A DNA stretch of 5,647 nt, from contig JAJRQS010000005.1 of the NCBI GenBank assembly GCA_024280135.1, positions 1 to 5,647 on the forward strand, read 5' to 3'. The translations under genes and the position numbers were made by a program. Shown here in pieces: positions 1 through 5,647 of the stretch. Position 1 is the first letter of the stretch. Every line of letters begins with the position of its first letter. This DNA is from Bacteroidota bacterium (GTDB taxonomy: Bacteria > Bacteroidota > Bacteroidia > Chitinophagales > Saprospiraceae). The notes under the pieces were generated by a model, which was not told the DNA's origin, ran no database searches, and was given only the letters and a program-made list of their open reading frames with translations.

Positions 1-61
1 GTTCTTTTTCCGAAAGGGAATTTTCTTCTAAAAGTATGTTTATTGCTTGATTAGTAGCCAT
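1..61 (-). CDS. N-terminal fragment of an unrecognised protein (runs off left edge)
   Basis: A minus-strand ATG at base 61 opens a frame that stays open to the window edge, giving 20 residues: MATNQAINILLEENSLSEKE. The peptide is hydrophilic to amphipathic, has no signal peptide or membrane segment, and looks like the start of a cytosolic protein. The leader upstream of the ATG is A/T-rich without a Shine-Dalgarno site, as is usual in Bacteroidota. The gene diverges from the secreted-protein gene that starts at 259. Twenty codons are too few to name a family, and a chance open frame of this length is possible. Confidence 0.5.
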   Translation of the reverse strand, partial: MATNQAINILLEENSLSEKE

Positions 62-189
62 GTTATTTTATTTGGTCGCAAAATACGGTTTCGTAATGGA
101 GTACAGGTTATACCTTACGGAAAAAGTTAAAAATAGTACTAATTACACCCAATTCAAGAGATTACTTGTGCCTACATAAAAGTTTCTGT

Positions 190-221
190 TTCAAAACTTA
201 GATTTAAAAGATTTTAATTTG
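190..221 (+). promoter_or_regulatory. Weak candidate promoter for the secreted Omp28-like gene
   Basis: TTAATTTG at 214-221 matches the Bacteroidota -7 consensus TAnnTTTG at all but one specified base. TTC at 190-192, where TTG is expected for the -33 element, lies 21 bases upstream, within the known spacing. Transcription would begin about 30 bases before the ATG at 259. The region is very A/T-rich, so a match of this quality can arise by chance. No better match was found between 62 and 258, and nothing else is recognisable in that intergenic stretch. Confidence 0.2.
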
Positions 222-258
222 TAAATTGTGCACTATTAATTCATTTAAAACTTTTCAC

Positions 259-2244
259 ATGAAGCAAATTTTACTTTTTTTGTTTGTTTGTCTGACTCTC
301 AATTTAGTAGAGGCACAGACTTTTTCAGATGACTTTGAGTCCTACAATGCAGGGGATATGCTTTCGGCATCCTCTTCTGATTGGACCACATGGGGTGGAG
401 GAACAGCTGACGACGCACCTATTACGACCGAACAAGCCCATAGTGGCACGAAGTCCCTTAAGATTCAAGGAGAGGGCTCTGGTGGCCCTGCTGATATTAT
501 ACTTCCATTTGGCGGAAGTCAATTGACGAGTGGTACTTTTGATTTAGAAATGTATGTATTTGTGAAGGACGGAGCAGACGCTTATTTTAACTTTCAAGGA
601 AATACCACACTTGGAGAAGTTTGGTCTGAGAATTTTTATTTCAATGCGAATGGAAGTTTTACTGGCGATTTCTCGTTTAGAGGATCTTATCAGCAAGCAG
701 AATGGGTTAAGTTAAATGTAAAGATTGATTTATCAAATAATATTTGGTCTTTCTTTTTGAATGATACGTATATCGGAAGTTACAAGAATGAGGTTAACAA
801 AATCGCTTCTATGGATATTTTTCCAACGAGTGATAAATCTTCATTTTATGTTGATGATGTTTCTTATACGATAACACCGGGTACGCCTACCTTGTCCCCA
901 TTAAACGCGACCTTGAATAGCATTGATGCACCTGCGACAACCCTTGCGGGATCTATGATCGACGTAAACGTGGTCGTGAGAAATACTGGAACAGAAACCA
1001 TCAATTCTTATGATGTGCTTTTTACGAGTGGCGGGACTTCTGAAACCGTAAATATGACAGAAACCATTAACTCATTGGAGGAAACAAAAGTGACGATTCC
1101 AAAGACTATAGCGGGAGGAGAAAATGAGCTTGCTGTAGAAATTAAAAATATCAATGGAGGAACCGATGCTGATGCGACAGATAACAAGTTGATCACGAGT
1201 GTAAACGGTATCGTGCCTCCGATGCATCGTAAAGTAATGATAGAAGAAGGGACAGGTACTTGGTGTCAATGGTGTCCACGAGGTGCTGTTTTCATGGATA
1301 TGATGGCAGAGCGCTTTGGAGATTTATTTGTCGGAGTAGCAGTACATGCAGGAGATACCATGCAAATAGCGGGTTATGGCGATGCACTCGGTTTTGATTC
1401 CTACCCGTCCATGTCTTCCGAAAGAAGTGAGGTGTTTGGTTTTGGAACGATTGCAGATGTAGAGGCTAGATTTTGGGATCGGATTCAGAAAGTACCTGCT
1501 GCTGCTATTTATAGTCATGCTACAGTGGATGATAACAATACATTGAAAATCGTATCTCAGGCTGATTTTTTGCAAGATGCAACACAAGAATATAGACTGT
1601 CAGTTATCTTGACGGAGGACGGCGTTACGGGTACGACTTCGGGTTTTGCTCAGTCGAACGCCTATGCTGGTGGTGGAAATGGAGTGATGGGTGGATATGA
1701 AAACCTACCAAGTACAGTACCTGCTTCTCAAATGGTCTATGACCACGTAGCAAGAGCTTTGATTAGTCCATTTGAAGGTGCGGAAAATAGCTTGCCCGCA
1801 GCGGCTACAAATGGAGCTTCCTATGATTTCGTGATGCCAGAATATACCATTCCAGAACATTTTGATAAGGAAAAATTGCATATCGTAACACTTCTATTAA
1901 ATGCAGACGGAGAAGTCGTAAATGCCAATAGCCAAACATTGGCTGAGGCGGCAGACTTTGTATTGGGCGGAGAATTGGTTCAAGTGGACGCAAGTATCGC
2001 GCAGGTTTATCCAAATCCTTTTACAGGAAATACCAGCATATATTTGAGTTTAATACAGCCTTCTGATGTTCAAATGTCCGTATTTAATGCAGTAGGACAG
2101 TTAGTAAAAACAGTTAATTATGGTCACCTTTCGGGAAAAGTCAACCTTGATTTTGATGCTAGTGATTTAGTGACAGGTGCCTACATGATGCAGATAAGAA
2201 TGAATAATTCAGTGCTGACTAAGCGTATTATTGTTCAAGAGTAA
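259..2244 (+). CDS. Secreted Omp28-like thioredoxin-fold protein with lectin-like domain and T9SS sorting domain
   Basis: This is a 661-residue modular exported protein. Residues 1-19 form a signal peptide, with likely cleavage at VEA|Q leaving an N-terminal Gln, common in exported Bacteroidota proteins. Residues about 21-205 (from FSDDFESY to SSFYVDDVSY) look like a concanavalin/LamG-type beta-sandwich. About 213-318 resembles a CARDB or Ig-like domain (VNVVVRNTGTETI). About 322-560 matches the Omp28-type thioredoxin-like family, with GTWCQWCPRG at 333-342 (Cys336, Cys339), a possible cis-Pro loop at SYPS (381-384), and GGYENL and YDHVARAL further on. About 580-661 is a type A T9SS sorting domain (VYPNPF, GQLVKTV, GAYMMQI, ending KRIIVQE). 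The CxxC cysteines are the only two in the mature protein. The start at 259 is preferred over the in-frame TTG at 226 because the signal peptide begins there. It should cross the outer membrane through the T9SS and be released or surface-anchored. Redox activity and the lectin domain's ligand are unknown. Domain calls are by eye; the Omp28 and T9SS parts are firmest. Confidence 0.88.
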   Translation: MKQILLFLFVCLTLNLVEAQTFSDDFESYNAGDMLSASSSDWTTWGGGTADDAPITTEQAHSGTKSLKIQGEGSGGPADIILPFGGSQLTSGTFDLEMYVFVKDGADAYFNFQGNTTLGEVWSENFYFNANGSFTGDFSFRGSYQQAEWVKLNVKIDLSNNIWSFFLNDTYIGSYKNEVNKIASMDIFPTSDKSSFYVDDVSYTITPGTPTLSPLNATLNSIDAPATTLAGSMIDVNVVVRNTGTETINSYDVLFTSGGTSETVNMTETINSLEETKVTIPKTIAGGENELAVEIKNINGGTDADATDNKLITSVNGIVPPMHRKVMIEEGTGTWCQWCPRGAVFMDMMAERFGDLFVGVAVHAGDTMQIAGYGDALGFDSYPSMSSERSEVFGFGTIADVEARFWDRIQKVPAAAIYSHATVDDNNTLKIVSQADFLQDATQEYRLSVILTEDGVTGTTSGFAQSNAYAGGGNGVMGGYENLPSTVPASQMVYDHVARALISPFEGAENSLPAAATNGASYDFVMPEYTIPEHFDKEKLHIVTLLLNADGEVVNANSQTLAEAADFVLGGELVQVDASIAQVYPNPFTGNTSIYLSLIQPSDVQMSVFNAVGQLVKTVNYGHLSGKVNLDFDASDLVTGAYMMQIRMNNSVLTKRIIVQE

Positions 2245-2265
2245 TGACTTGATATATTGTGATAT

Positions 2266-2303
2266 AAAAAATACCTAGTAACTTTTGTTGCTAGGTATTT
2301 TTT
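2266..2303. terminator. Bidirectional intrinsic terminator between the secreted-protein gene and truB
   Basis: TACCTAGTAAC (2272-2282) pairs with GTTGCTAGGTA (2287-2297) across a TTTT loop. The 11-bp stem is complete, with one G-T wobble. Six A residues precede it (2266-2271) and six T residues follow it (2298-2303), so both strands read as a hairpin followed by a U-tract. It starts 21 bases after the stop codon of the plus-strand gene and lies about 62 bases past the truB stop on the minus strand, so it can serve both convergent genes. Confidence 0.9.
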
Positions 2304-2364
2304 ATTTGCAGCAATTTTACTCGTTGCCCGTATGGGAAATGTGCAATTTAATTCGTGCATTCGT

Positions 2365-3102
2365 TTATACCTTTTCAGGCAAAGAGGCAATAAAATCTTC
2401 CAAACTCCAAGCGTCTTTTAAGTCAAATCCGCCTACTTGCGTACGCGTTAATTCGGCAAGATATCCACCAGAACCTAAAGCCTTCCCAAGGTCATAAGCC
2501 AAAGAACGAATGTAAGTTCCTTTGCTGCATTTGACTTCAAATTTGAGGTAAGGCAGCTTGACTTCCGTTAGGACGAAAGAGTGAATAGTGACTTCTCGTG
2601 ATTTGATTTTGACTGTGCCTCCCTCTCTTGCAATTTTATATAATCGTTTGCCATTCTGTCTGATTGCTGAAAAGATGGGCGGTGTTTGTTGGATGACCCC
2701 TTGAAATTTGGCGACTGCTTGCGCTAAAAGTTGCTCGTCAATATGGTCAACAGGAAAAGTAGCGTCCACTTCAGTTTCTAAATCATAAGATGGGGTAGTG
2801 GCTCCTATAAAAAAAGAACCCGTATAGGTTTTGGATAAACCCGTAAGTTCATTTATCTTTTTGGTGTGCTTGCCGATACAAATGGTCAATAGTCCGGTAG
2901 CCAACGGATCTAATGTACCCGCATGACCAACTTTTATTTTTTTGATACCTAAGCGATACTTTAGGCTGCCTCTGACTTTATTCACGACATCAAAAGAAGT
3001 CCAAGTTTTGGGTTTATCTATTAAGATGGTTACGCCAGCGATAAATTCTTCTTGGGTCTTGGTCGTGCCTTTTGGCAAAGGAATAATGGGTGTGTCTGGC
3101 AT
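2365..3102 (-). CDS. truB: tRNA pseudouridine(55) synthase TruB
   Basis: TruB isomerises U55 in the T-psi-C loop of tRNAs to pseudouridine in the cytoplasm. The 245-residue product carries the family motifs in order: IDKPKTWTSFDVVNKVR (28-44), VGHAGTLDPLATGLL (58-72) with the presumed catalytic Asp65, YTGSFFIGATTPSYD (93-107), QTPPIFSAIRQNGKRLYKIAREG (139-161), CSKGTYIRSLAYDLG (192-206) and LTRTQVGGF (218-226). It is shorter than the E. coli protein (314 residues) and ends soon after the catalytic domain, so it lacks the usual C-terminal PUA-like extension; such short forms are common in this phylum. About 20 loosely conserved residues precede the core, and the ATG at 3102 is the natural start. 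It begins 35 bases after the uppP stop and is probably the last gene of the ftsX operon, ending at the bidirectional terminator. Confidence 0.97.
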   Translation of the reverse strand: MPDTPIIPLPKGTTKTQEEFIAGVTILIDKPKTWTSFDVVNKVRGSLKYRLGIKKIKVGHAGTLDPLATGLLTICIGKHTKKINELTGLSKTYTGSFFIGATTPSYDLETEVDATFPVDHIDEQLLAQAVAKFQGVIQQTPPIFSAIRQNGKRLYKIAREGGTVKIKSREVTIHSFVLTEVKLPYLKFEVKCSKGTYIRSLAYDLGKALGSGGYLAELTRTQVGGFDLKDAWSLEDFIASLPEKV

Positions 3103-3137
3103 GAATTGTTTGCTCTAATTTTTTTTGGCATAAGCCA

Positions 3138-3947
3138 TTAAATACTCAAAGGGTAGATGAAAAAGTGAATGATTAATAAGGCAATCCCTAAGATGATTCT
3201 ATAGTACCCAAAAATCTTAAACCCTTTTTTACTCAAGTAGTCAATGAATGATTTAATAGCAATCAAAGCCACGATAAAGGCTAAAACATTGCCTACAATC
3301 AAATAGTTGATTTGCTCACCGCTCAATTCAAAGCCTTCTTTGTAGTAGTCATATAGTTTTTTGGCAGTCGCCCCAAACATCGTCGGAACGGCTAAGAAAA
3401 AAGAAAACTCAGCGGCGGTCTTTCGATTAATTTTTTGGGTCATTCCACCTACGATACTAGCTCCACTTCGAGAGGTGCCCGGTATCATGGCAAGACATTG
3501 GAAGAAGCCAATTTTTAAAGCCGTAGCGTAAGAAATCTCAGTATGAGCAGTAGGATTGGCTTCATCATAGACCTCATTGGCCTTGAACCAATCATCCACT
3601 TTTAGCAAGATAAATCCACCAATAACTAAAGAAATAGCCACGGTAACAGGACTTTCCAATAATTCATCAATGACGTCATTCAATAACAAGCCAAGAAAAA
3701 CAGCGGGTAAAAAAGCCACAAAAAGCTTCAAGTAAAAATCGAACCCTTGAAAAAAACGTTTCCAATACAAGACCATGACCGATAGAATTGCACCTAATTG
3801 AATGACAATTGTAAATAACTTGGTAAAATCATCACTCGCAATCTTCATAAAGGAAGAAGCGATGATCATGTGACCCGTGGAGGACACAGGCAAGTATTCT
3901 GTAATACCCTCGATGATGGCAAGGATAATAGCATATAAATAAGTCAT
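3138..3947 (-). CDS. uppP: Undecaprenyl-diphosphate phosphatase UppP (BacA)
   Basis: UppP is an integral membrane enzyme that dephosphorylates undecaprenyl diphosphate to undecaprenyl phosphate, recycling the lipid carrier for peptidoglycan and surface polysaccharide synthesis. The family also confers bacitracin resistance when overproduced. The 269-residue product is close to the E. coli length (273). The first signature, [14 protein letters not shown] (13-26), holds the Glu13/Glu17 pair and His26. The second, PGTSRSG (156-162), holds the conserved Ser and Arg. Hydrophobic segments are spread along the whole chain, including about 43-61, 76-90, 102-116, 182-196, 214-234 and 250-266, as expected for this polytopic family. 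Catalytic residues appear intact. It follows the DUF3098 gene by 50 bases on the same strand and precedes truB by 35, which suggests co-transcription. I see no hairpin regulator in either gap. Confidence 0.97.
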   Translation of the reverse strand: MTYLYAIILAIIEGITEYLPVSSTGHMIIASSFMKIASDDFTKLFTIVIQLGAILSVMVLYWKRFFQGFDFYLKLFVAFLPAVFLGLLLNDVIDELLESPVTVAISLVIGGFILLKVDDWFKANEVYDEANPTAHTEISYATALKIGFFQCLAMIPGTSRSGASIVGGMTQKINRKTAAEFSFFLAVPTMFGATAKKLYDYYKEGFELSGEQINYLIVGNVLAFIVALIAIKSFIDYLSKKGFKIFGYYRIILGIALLIIHFFIYPLSI

Positions 3948-3997
3948 AAGTTGAATTTATAGGAAGTAGTAGAATCGGGTATTATTGTGAAAATAAC

Positions 3998-4360
3998 CTA
4001 TCTTTTGAATATAGCCATTACTTCCAAAACCAAGCCAATAATCATCAAAATAGGCGCAAGGGTAATTCGGCGATGACTATAGATAATACTGTCATCCCAA
4101 ACATCTGGAGAAGGCATTCCTCCACCACTCATCAGGAGTAAACCCAATAGTAAAAAACCAAAACCAGCGAGCATATACATATAATTGGTGCGTCCAAAAA
4201 TAAAGGGCTTAGCAATAGTTGAAGAACGAGTAGGTGGAACTACTGCTGCCACTTTACTCTTTTGCAACGTTTCCTTTTGGATGGGTTCTGTTTTACGATT
4301 TGGAGTAGGGTCTTGCTTTTTAGCAGGATTTTTAAACTTCTTCTTCCCTTTCTTTGCCAT
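3998..4360 (-). CDS. DUF3098 family small membrane protein
   Basis: The product is about 120 residues. A strongly basic N-terminus (MAKKGKKKFK, continuing Lys/Pro-rich to about residue 50) is followed by FIFGRTNYMYMLAGFG (53-68), a first membrane helix at about 60-79, a short loop with PSPDVWDDSIIYSHRR (83-98), and a second helix at about 100-117 ending in FKR. This pattern and the ftsX-uppP context match DUF3098, a Bacteroidota family with no established function. By the positive-inside rule both termini are probably cytoplasmic and the loop periplasmic. The ATG at 4360 was chosen because the Lys-rich start MAKK is typical. In-frame alternatives are ATG at 4378 (6 more residues) and a TTG at 4402 (14 more) that overlaps the ftsX stop codon as TTGA. 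The gap to the ftsX stop is 38 bases with the chosen start. Confidence 0.88.
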   Translation of the reverse strand: MAKKGKKKFKNPAKKQDPTPNRKTEPIQKETLQKSKVAAVVPPTRSSTIAKPFIFGRTNYMYMLAGFGFLLLGLLLMSGGGMPSPDVWDDSIIYSHRRITLAPILMIIGLVLEVMAIFKR

Positions 4361-4398
4361 TGCGATTGTATTAAGCATTTTGCCGTAAGGAGCGATGC

Positions 4399-5244
4399 TC
4401 AAAACGACGTGTTTTTTAAAAACTTATTAACAGCTACATAAGTCGCAGTGCCCGAAATACCCACACCCATAACGACCAAACTGCATAATAATATAGCAAA
4501 GGTAGTAAAATCTTGTATAGATTCAAGATCTGGGATGCTTTTATTGGCTAAATATAATAGCCCTACGACTATCGTTATTGCTATGATACTACTCCATAAT
4601 CCATTTAAAATGGCGCGTACTACATATGGGCGTCTAATAAAAGACCATGATGCTCCGACTAGCTCTTTGTTGTAAATCAACTTACGATCGCCATATATGA
4701 CCAATCGAATCGTGTAATTAATTAGGATTATTGCAATAAAAATCATCAATAAAGAAGCGGCAGCCGCAATGTAGGTGACATTGGTGATGTTTTTATTTAT
4801 TTTTTCAATCAGTTCTGTTTCATAGATAACATTGGCAATCCGGATATCCTTCTTCAATTCTTTTTTGAGTTTGAGTAAATTAATAGCTGACAGCTGATCC
4901 GATTTGGCATTAAATACGATAATGTCAAATAGTGGATTTGCCATCCCAAGTGTACTGACTTCAAGACCGAAATCTTTTGCAATTAAATCCATTGCTTGGT
5001 CTTTGCTGACATATTCCAAAGAGTTTTGCTTGACGATGGGCTGGGTTTGGATATAAGCTAAGATGTCCTGTATTTCAGCTTCATTTGTCCCATTTCGGAT
5101 TTCTACAATGATGTTGACTTTTTCCTTGGTGTATTGTACGAGTTGCCGACCGTGTAAAATAACCAGACCAAATAGGCCTAGCATCGTCAATGAAATGGCT
5201 ACACTGATAATCGAATATAAATATTTGGGTTTAAAACTTTCCAT
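4399..5244 (-). CDS. ftsX: Cell division protein FtsX (ABC transporter-type permease)
   Basis: FtsX is the membrane partner of the ATPase FtsE. The complex works at the division site, where in studied bacteria it activates peptidoglycan hydrolases. The 281-residue product has the FtsX plan: a short cytoplasmic start (MESFKPKYLYS), a first membrane helix at about 11-31, an extracytoplasmic domain of roughly 125 residues (32-156, including VNIIVEIRNGTNEAEI and NPLFDIIVF), a second helix at about 157-177, a cytoplasmic loop with NYTIRLVIYGDRKLIYNKELVGAS (176-199) that is the likely FtsE coupling site, and helices at about 212-233 and 246-270. ftsE is not adjacent in this window, as is usual in Bacteroidota, where the two genes are often apart. 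It is the first gene of the ftsX-DUF3098-uppP-truB set and diverges from pbpC. The ATG at 5244 gives the expected short N-terminal tail. Confidence 0.93.
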   Translation of the reverse strand: MESFKPKYLYSIISVAISLTMLGLFGLVILHGRQLVQYTKEKVNIIVEIRNGTNEAEIQDILAYIQTQPIVKQNSLEYVSKDQAMDLIAKDFGLEVSTLGMANPLFDIIVFNAKSDQLSAINLLKLKKELKKDIRIANVIYETELIEKINKNITNVTYIAAAASLLMIFIAIILINYTIRLVIYGDRKLIYNKELVGASWSFIRRPYVVRAILNGLWSSIIAITIVVGLLYLANKSIPDLESIQDFTTFAILLCSLVVMGVGISGTATYVAVNKFLKNTSF

Positions 5245-5311
5245 ATGTATAACTCAACGATTATGAAGGGAAAAGGTTGAATGGGGCTCCCTTTAGTCGC
5301 GTTTATTTGTT

Positions 5312-5329
5312 CCCCGATTCCTATCGGGG
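5312..5329. repeat. Perfect palindromic hairpin, 7-bp stem, in the ftsX-pbpC intergenic region
   Basis: CCCCGAT (5312-5318) and ATCGGGG (5323-5329) are perfect inverted arms around a TCCT loop. The stem has five G-C pairs in an A/T-rich setting. No T-tract follows on either strand and the flanking genes diverge, so it is not an ordinary terminator. GTCGC occurs before it (5296-5300) and again overlapping its right arm (5329-5333). It could be a dispersed REP-like palindrome, a regulator-binding site, or a structure in the ftsX leader; the sequence alone does not decide. Confidence 0.7.
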
Positions 5330-5334
5330 TCGCA

Positions 5335-5359
5335 TTGAGATCCTCCGTTTTGAGATCCT
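5335..5359. repeat. Direct repeat, two copies of a 10-base unit with 15-base period
   Basis: TTGAGATCCT occurs at 5335-5344 and exactly again at 5350-5359, separated by CCGTT. The 15-base period is about one and a half helical turns. The second copy supplies the TTG proposed as the -33 element of the pbpC promoter, so the pair could be an operator, or the remains of a small duplication beside the adjacent palindrome. Confidence 0.6.
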
Positions 5360-5381
5360 TCCTTAAAAAACCATACTTTTA
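5350..5381 (+). promoter_or_regulatory. Candidate Bacteroidota-type promoter for pbpC
   Basis: TTG at 5350-5352 and TACTTTTA at 5374-5381 are separated by 21 bases. Bacteroidota primary sigma factor promoters are described as TTG at -33 and TAnnTTTG at -7 with roughly 19-21 bases between, and the -7 box differs at one specified position. Transcription would start near 5388 and leave a leader of about 64 bases before the ATG at 5452. A competing pair, TTTG at 5391-5394 and TGCCTTTG at 5412-5419, also has a one-mismatch -7 box but only 17 bases of spacing. No comparable match was seen on the minus strand for ftsX. Confidence 0.35.
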
Positions 5382-5451
5382 CAATGAATATTTGGAATAT
5401 GGCAATAACAATGCCTTTGAAATCGTCTTGTATGGATAGTTATTTATTGTA

Positions 5452-5647
5452 ATGAAAAGCATGTTTAAATTATTGATTCAGCATAAGCTAGGGGTCTTCC
5501 TGTCATTGGTCGTTTTATTTTTAATTTGGTTTTATTTTGCGCTTCCCAAACCATTATTCACCGATCCGATTTCGGTGGTTGTAGAAGATGAATCTGGCCA
5601 ACTTTTAGGGGCGAGGTTGGCAAAAGACGAGCAATGGCGTTTTCCAA
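5452..5647 (+). CDS. pbpC: Penicillin-binding protein 1C, N-terminal fragment (runs off right edge)
   Basis: The visible 65 residues hold a basic cytoplasmic start (MKSMFKLLIQHK), one membrane anchor at about 13-31 (LGVFLSLVVLFLIWFYFAL), then LPKPLFTDPISVVVEDESGQLLGARLAKDEQWRFP. The last part is the characteristic opening of PBP1C, just before its glycosyltransferase domain: a D-x-x-G-x-L-L-G-A-R segment followed by QWRFP. Full-length PBP1C is an inner-membrane class A penicillin-binding protein with a GT51 transglycosylase, a transpeptidase-like domain and a C-terminal extension, none of them visible here. In Bacteroidota pbpC often lies beside an alpha-2-macroglobulin gene; the left neighbour here is ftsX instead, and the right neighbour is out of view. 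ATG at 5461 is a possible alternative start. Confidence 0.87.
   Translation, partial: MKSMFKLLIQHKLGVFLSLVVLFLIWFYFALPKPLFTDPISVVVEDESGQLLGARLAKDEQWRFP

Noticed and set aside
226..258. TTG start at 226 for the secreted-protein gene, adding 11 residues
   Set aside because: The ATG at 259 is followed at once by a well-formed signal peptide (MKQILLFLFV...VEA|Q). The extra residues (MCTINSFKTFH) would bury it and look like translated leader.
62..258. Possible small RNA or regulatory element in the left divergent intergenic region
   Set aside because: The stretch is A/T-rich with no convincing hairpin, terminator or repeat. Only a weak promoter-like match near 190-221 was kept.
325..2014. Open frames of 60-90 codons in other frames within the secreted-protein gene
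   Set aside because: They overlap a strongly supported coding sequence, lack recognisable domains, and have the composition of antisense or shifted reading.
3119..3137. Small hairpin TGGC-ATAA-GCCA with an adjacent run of eight T on the plus strand, between uppP and truB
   Set aside because: The stem is only 4 bp. On the minus strand the hairpin is followed by A residues, so it cannot be an intrinsic terminator for the operon.
4185..5266. Plus-strand open frames of 65-75 codons opposite the DUF3098 gene and ftsX
   Set aside because: They lie antisense to well-supported genes and read as the complement of hydrophobic membrane segments; no family features are visible.
5266..5293. Inverted pair AAGGGA / TCCCTT upstream of ftsX, as a possible leader structure
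   Set aside because: Six pairs across a 16-base loop, with alternative short pairings inside (GGG-GCT-CCC), are within chance expectation, and nothing else marks a riboswitch or attenuator.

Overview
The window looks like chromosome from a member of the Bacteroidota, probably a Saprospiria-like or related marine/environmental lineage (inference). The evidence is a secreted protein with a C-terminal type IX secretion (T9SS) sorting domain, a DUF3098 gene next to ftsX and uppP (a neighbourhood typical of this phylum), A/T-rich leaders without Shine-Dalgarno sites, and moderately low GC. I see no mobile element, CRISPR array, tRNA or rRNA. Most of the window is ordinary core genome.

Layout. (1) Bases 1-61 hold the first 20 codons of an unrecognised minus-strand gene. 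(2) After a short divergent intergenic region, a plus-strand gene (259-2244) encodes a 661-residue secreted protein: signal peptide, lectin-like beta-sandwich, CARDB/Ig-like domain, Omp28-type thioredoxin-fold domain with a CxxC, and T9SS sorting domain. (3) A strong hairpin with flanking A and T tracts (2266-2303) sits between this gene and the convergent truB and can terminate transcription from both sides. (4) Four minus-strand genes, probably one operon transcribed from right to left, follow in the order ftsX, DUF3098 gene, uppP, truB, with gaps of about 38, 50 and 35 bases. (5) A 207-base divergent intergenic region (5245-5451) carries a perfect 7-bp-stem palindrome, a 10-bp direct repeat and a candidate Bacteroidota-type promoter. 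(6) The plus-strand start of pbpC (penicillin-binding protein 1C) runs off the right edge.

How the genes fit together. FtsX acts on peptidoglycan remodelling at the division site, UppP regenerates the lipid carrier for wall precursors, and PBP1C is a peptidoglycan polymerase, so the right-hand half is a cell-envelope neighbourhood. The DUF3098 protein is a small two-helix membrane protein of unknown role between the first two, and so a reasonable envelope or division candidate. TruB (tRNA U55 pseudouridylation) is a functionally unrelated passenger at the operon's end. The T9SS cargo protein is separate and stands as a monocistron.
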